This document shows positions 62,444 to 64,000 of a stretch of 64,000 nucleotides of DNA, piece by piece; positions within the stretch are counted from its first letter, which is position 1; each line of letters begins with the position of its first letter. The notes below the pieces were generated by a model. The model saw nothing but the letters and a program-made list of their open reading frames with translations. It searched no databases and was not told the origin of the DNA. The position numbers were made by a program, and so were the translations under genes. Source of the DNA: Chitinophagaceae bacterium. GTDB taxonomy: Bacteria; Bacteroidota; Bacteroidia; Chitinophagales; Chitinophagaceae. The stretch covers positions 186,001 to 250,000 of the forward strand of contig JAHBTJ010000004.1 of NCBI GenBank assembly GCA_019638595.1, in the 5' to 3' direction.

Positions 62444-62620
62444 ATGGCAAAATCAGGCAACACGATCAACAGGGTATGGCACGAAAAAAACCGGATGCCG
62501 GTGAAGGCAAATTTTCAGCAACGTGTTCAATGGCACCTTGAACATCAAAAACACTGCACCTGCCGCCCCATACCGGCAAAGCTTGCCGCAGAAATGAAAA
62601 AGAAAGGAATACAATACTGA
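62444..62620 (+). CDS. Small protein with a C-x-C motif (58 residues)
   Basis: A 58-codon gene with ATG at 62444 and TGA at 62618-62620. The product reads MAKSGNTINRVWHEKNRMP, then a basic helix (ANFQQRVQWHLEHQKHC) and TCRPIPAKLAAEMKKKG. The two Cys residues (CTC) and nearby His residues could bind a metal or a disulfide partner, and the protein is basic throughout, which would suit nucleic-acid binding. No signal peptide. It ends 16 bases before the next start, in the same direction, so the two may form an operon. Coding potential is judged from amino-acid composition and context only. Confidence 0.5.
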   Translation: MAKSGNTINRVWHEKNRMPVKANFQQRVQWHLEHQKHCTCRPIPAKLAAEMKKKGIQY

Positions 62621-62636
62621 ACTGTAATATTGCCAC

Positions 62637-63278
62637 ATGATCAAAAATTTTTTTTTACCTGTTGTTTTGCTGATAATTACCTGCAGTGCCCGGGCGCAGG
62701 AAGCTAAGGATATTGCCGGCGGCTATTTTTTAGAAGCTGTTAAGGATGTAAAAAGCGGCTTTCAGTTAAGTCCTAATTATACTTTTAAATTCTTTTTTAC
62801 TCAAAATGGCATTGACCGTTACGGATCCGGCAGATGGGAACTGGATAAAAATACCATTGTGTTTACCGGCAGGCTCAAACCCGCCAGGAGCTACAAATTG
62901 CTTTCGGCCAGGCGGGTAGGCGACAACTTTGTAACAATACAATTTACCGATGATAATCCTGCCATTATAAAGAACATTGAATGTATCCTGTTTACAGCCA
63001 GGGGAAGGCAAAAATTATTCACCAACGCGGATGGTGTTGTCAGGTTCAACAAGTTCGAGGTAGATTCTATACAGGTCCGCTCTTCGTTATTCCCCGATCA
63101 TCCTTTCACGTATATATGCACCAATAAAATACAGAACAGCTTTGAATTTAGCTTCGAGCGGTCGGTATACGAAGTGTTTTTCGACAATTTTGTATTACTG
63201 TATGCCAATAATATGCTGGTGGGCCCCCACCCCTTGCTTAAAGGCAATCAGTTCAGGTTTGTAAAATTAGATGAATAA
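62637..63278 (+). CDS. Secreted hypothetical protein
   Basis: A 213-residue protein with signal peptide NFFLPVVLLIITCSARAQE. The mature part is beta-rich: DIAGGYFLEAVKDVKSGFQLSPNYTFKFFF (read in parts) and SGRWELDKNTIVFTG resemble the small extracellular domain that Bacteroidota use to measure or scaffold proteins (DUF-type, no name assigned). It continues with AVY-type strands to the end (FVLLYANNMLV). Role unknown. Confidence 0.68.
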   Translation: MIKNFFLPVVLLIITCSARAQEAKDIAGGYFLEAVKDVKSGFQLSPNYTFKFFFTQNGIDRYGSGRWELDKNTIVFTGRLKPARSYKLLSARRVGDNFVTIQFTDDNPAIIKNIECILFTARGRQKLFTNADGVVRFNKFEVDSIQVRSSLFPDHPFTYICTNKIQNSFEFSFERSVYEVFFDNFVLLYANNMLVGPHPLLKGNQFRFVKLDE

Positions 63279-63333
63279 TTGATTTTGCGGTAGAAGTTTT
63301 CTTTACTAACTTTTGCACCCAAAATCTTTAAAC

Positions 63334-64000
63334 ATGTTGAAAAAGATCGTAGTGGGTTCATTAGCAACGATACTCACGTTAAGCACTACCCTAACCAGCT
63401 TTGCTGAAATAAGATTACCTGCTGTTTTTTCGGATAATATGGTGCTGCAGCAGCAATCGAATGTAACTTTTTGGGGATGGTCCTCTCCCGGTGAAAAAAT
63501 TTTCATTACCACTTCCTGGAACAACAATACGGATTCGGTCAAGGCTTCTGCCAGCGCCTCCTGGAAATTGTCTGTTGCCACGCCTGCAGCCGGCGGTCCG
63601 TATACGGTTACGTTAAAAGCAAGTAATACCGTTGTGCTGAAGAATGTGCTGATAGGCGAAGTATGGGTATGCTCAGGCCAATCTAATATGCAATGGAGCA
63701 GCCTGAACGGATTACCTGAGATGGACAGCGAGCTGCCTGCTAGCGCTAATTCCAATATCCGGCTCTTCCAGATACCTCAAACCACATCGGCGTATCCGCA
63801 GGATAATTGCCCCGGTACCTGGCAGGAATGTAATCCGGAAAATTTAAAAAGCTTTAGCGCGGTAGCTTATTTTTTCGGAAAAAAATTACAGGAACAACTG
63901 AATGTGCCCATTGGTTTGGTTAACACAAGCTGGGGTGGAACGCCGGCCGAAGTATGGACGCCTAAAGATGCCGTTGAATCGTCGCCGATATTAAAGGCGG
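63334..64000 (+). CDS. Sialate O-acetylesterase, N-terminal part (cut by window edge)
   Basis: The first 222 codons of an exported SGNH-hydrolase-type esterase; the gene continues past the window. ATG at 63334, with a signal peptide ending LTSFAE. Family features are LPAVFSDNMVLQQQ after the signal, the nucleophile Ser in CSGQSNMQW near residue 115, and the block-III-like Gly-Asn of VNTSWGGTPAEVW near 197. Such enzymes remove acetyl groups from sialic acids and from plant polysaccharides such as xylan, so a glycan-use locus may start here. Confidence 0.88.
   Translation, partial: MLKKIVVGSLATILTLSTTLTSFAEIRLPAVFSDNMVLQQQSNVTFWGWSSPGEKIFITTSWNNNTDSVKASASASWKLSVATPAAGGPYTVTLKASNTVVLKNVLIGEVWVCSGQSNMQWSSLNGLPEMDSELPASANSNIRLFQIPQTTSAYPQDNCPGTWQECNPENLKSFSAVAYFFGKKLQEQLNVPIGLVNTSWGGTPAEVWTPKDAVESSPILKA

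Noticed and set aside
62453-62644. Minus-strand 63-codon frame near the window end
   Set aside because: The plus strand carries a better small gene here (62444-62620) with ATG, stop and operon-like spacing; the minus frame has no promoter.

Overview
The window reads as a chromosomal segment of a Bacteroidota bacterium, most likely family Chitinophagaceae (order Chitinophagales). The direct signs are a Por/type IX secretion C-terminal sorting domain, a TamB-like giant, promoters with the Bacteroidota -7 box TAnnTTTG, weak or absent Shine-Dalgarno sites, SpII lipoproteins, a one-piece short arginine decarboxylase and a CtlX-type citrulline hydrolase. Family-level placement is inference. No phage, IS transposase, CRISPR array or rRNA was found. 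One tRNA is present: Arg, anticodon TCT.

Layout. 0-9 kb: a Gfo/Idh/MocA oxidoreductase, then a minus-strand heavy-metal module made of an OmpR-type regulator, a sensor kinase, and a TolC / adaptor / RND efflux pump of CzcCBA type. A row of response-regulator-like direct repeats lies just upstream of the pump genes. 9-13.5 kb: an ArsR / SRPBCC / DoxX operon with two operator-like repeats over its promoter, then small housekeeping and stress genes (YdeI-like, CPBP protease, glutathione peroxidase, DUF4256, YbaK). 13.6-25.6 kb: small secreted or hypothetical proteins, an orphan PD-(D/E)XK nuclease, a PHA-granule-type protein, tRNA-Arg, uracil-DNA glycosylase, a DinB-like protein, isoaspartyl peptidase, a 1,600-residue TamB-like protein and a membrane protein. 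25.8-33.8 kb: metabolism and core genes (SDR, fatty acid desaturase, MenI-like thioesterase, 3-hydroxyisobutyrate-dehydrogenase-like enzyme, coaD, pyrB, rpmI-rplT, arginine decarboxylase), with a family of short dispersed repeats between them.

33.8-50.5 kb is the accessory part. It starts with a repeat- and hairpin-rich stretch holding a decayed DUF3368/PIN-like remnant. Next come a membrane-anchored TPR-HTH regulator, four small orphan genes with an immunity-array look, and an RCC1-repeat surface protein with a type IX sorting domain. Then there is a minus-strand set of unrecognised secreted proteins: a 44-residue peptide, two tandem paralogues, and a TPR protein with a glycine-rich tail. 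A TPR-containing histidine kinase and a NarL-type regulator are divergent from that set. This is the part most likely to hold an undescribed system.

50.6-64 kb: a MacA/MacB/TolC-like export operon without its ATPase gene, a lipoprotein, arginine deiminase plus CtlX, an RmlD-like reductase, the glycolytic pair pfkA-pyk, a DUF486 membrane protein, a 58-residue Cys/His-containing small protein, a secreted protein, and the start of a sialate O-acetylesterase cut by the window edge. All calls rest on reading translations and motifs by eye; no database search was run.
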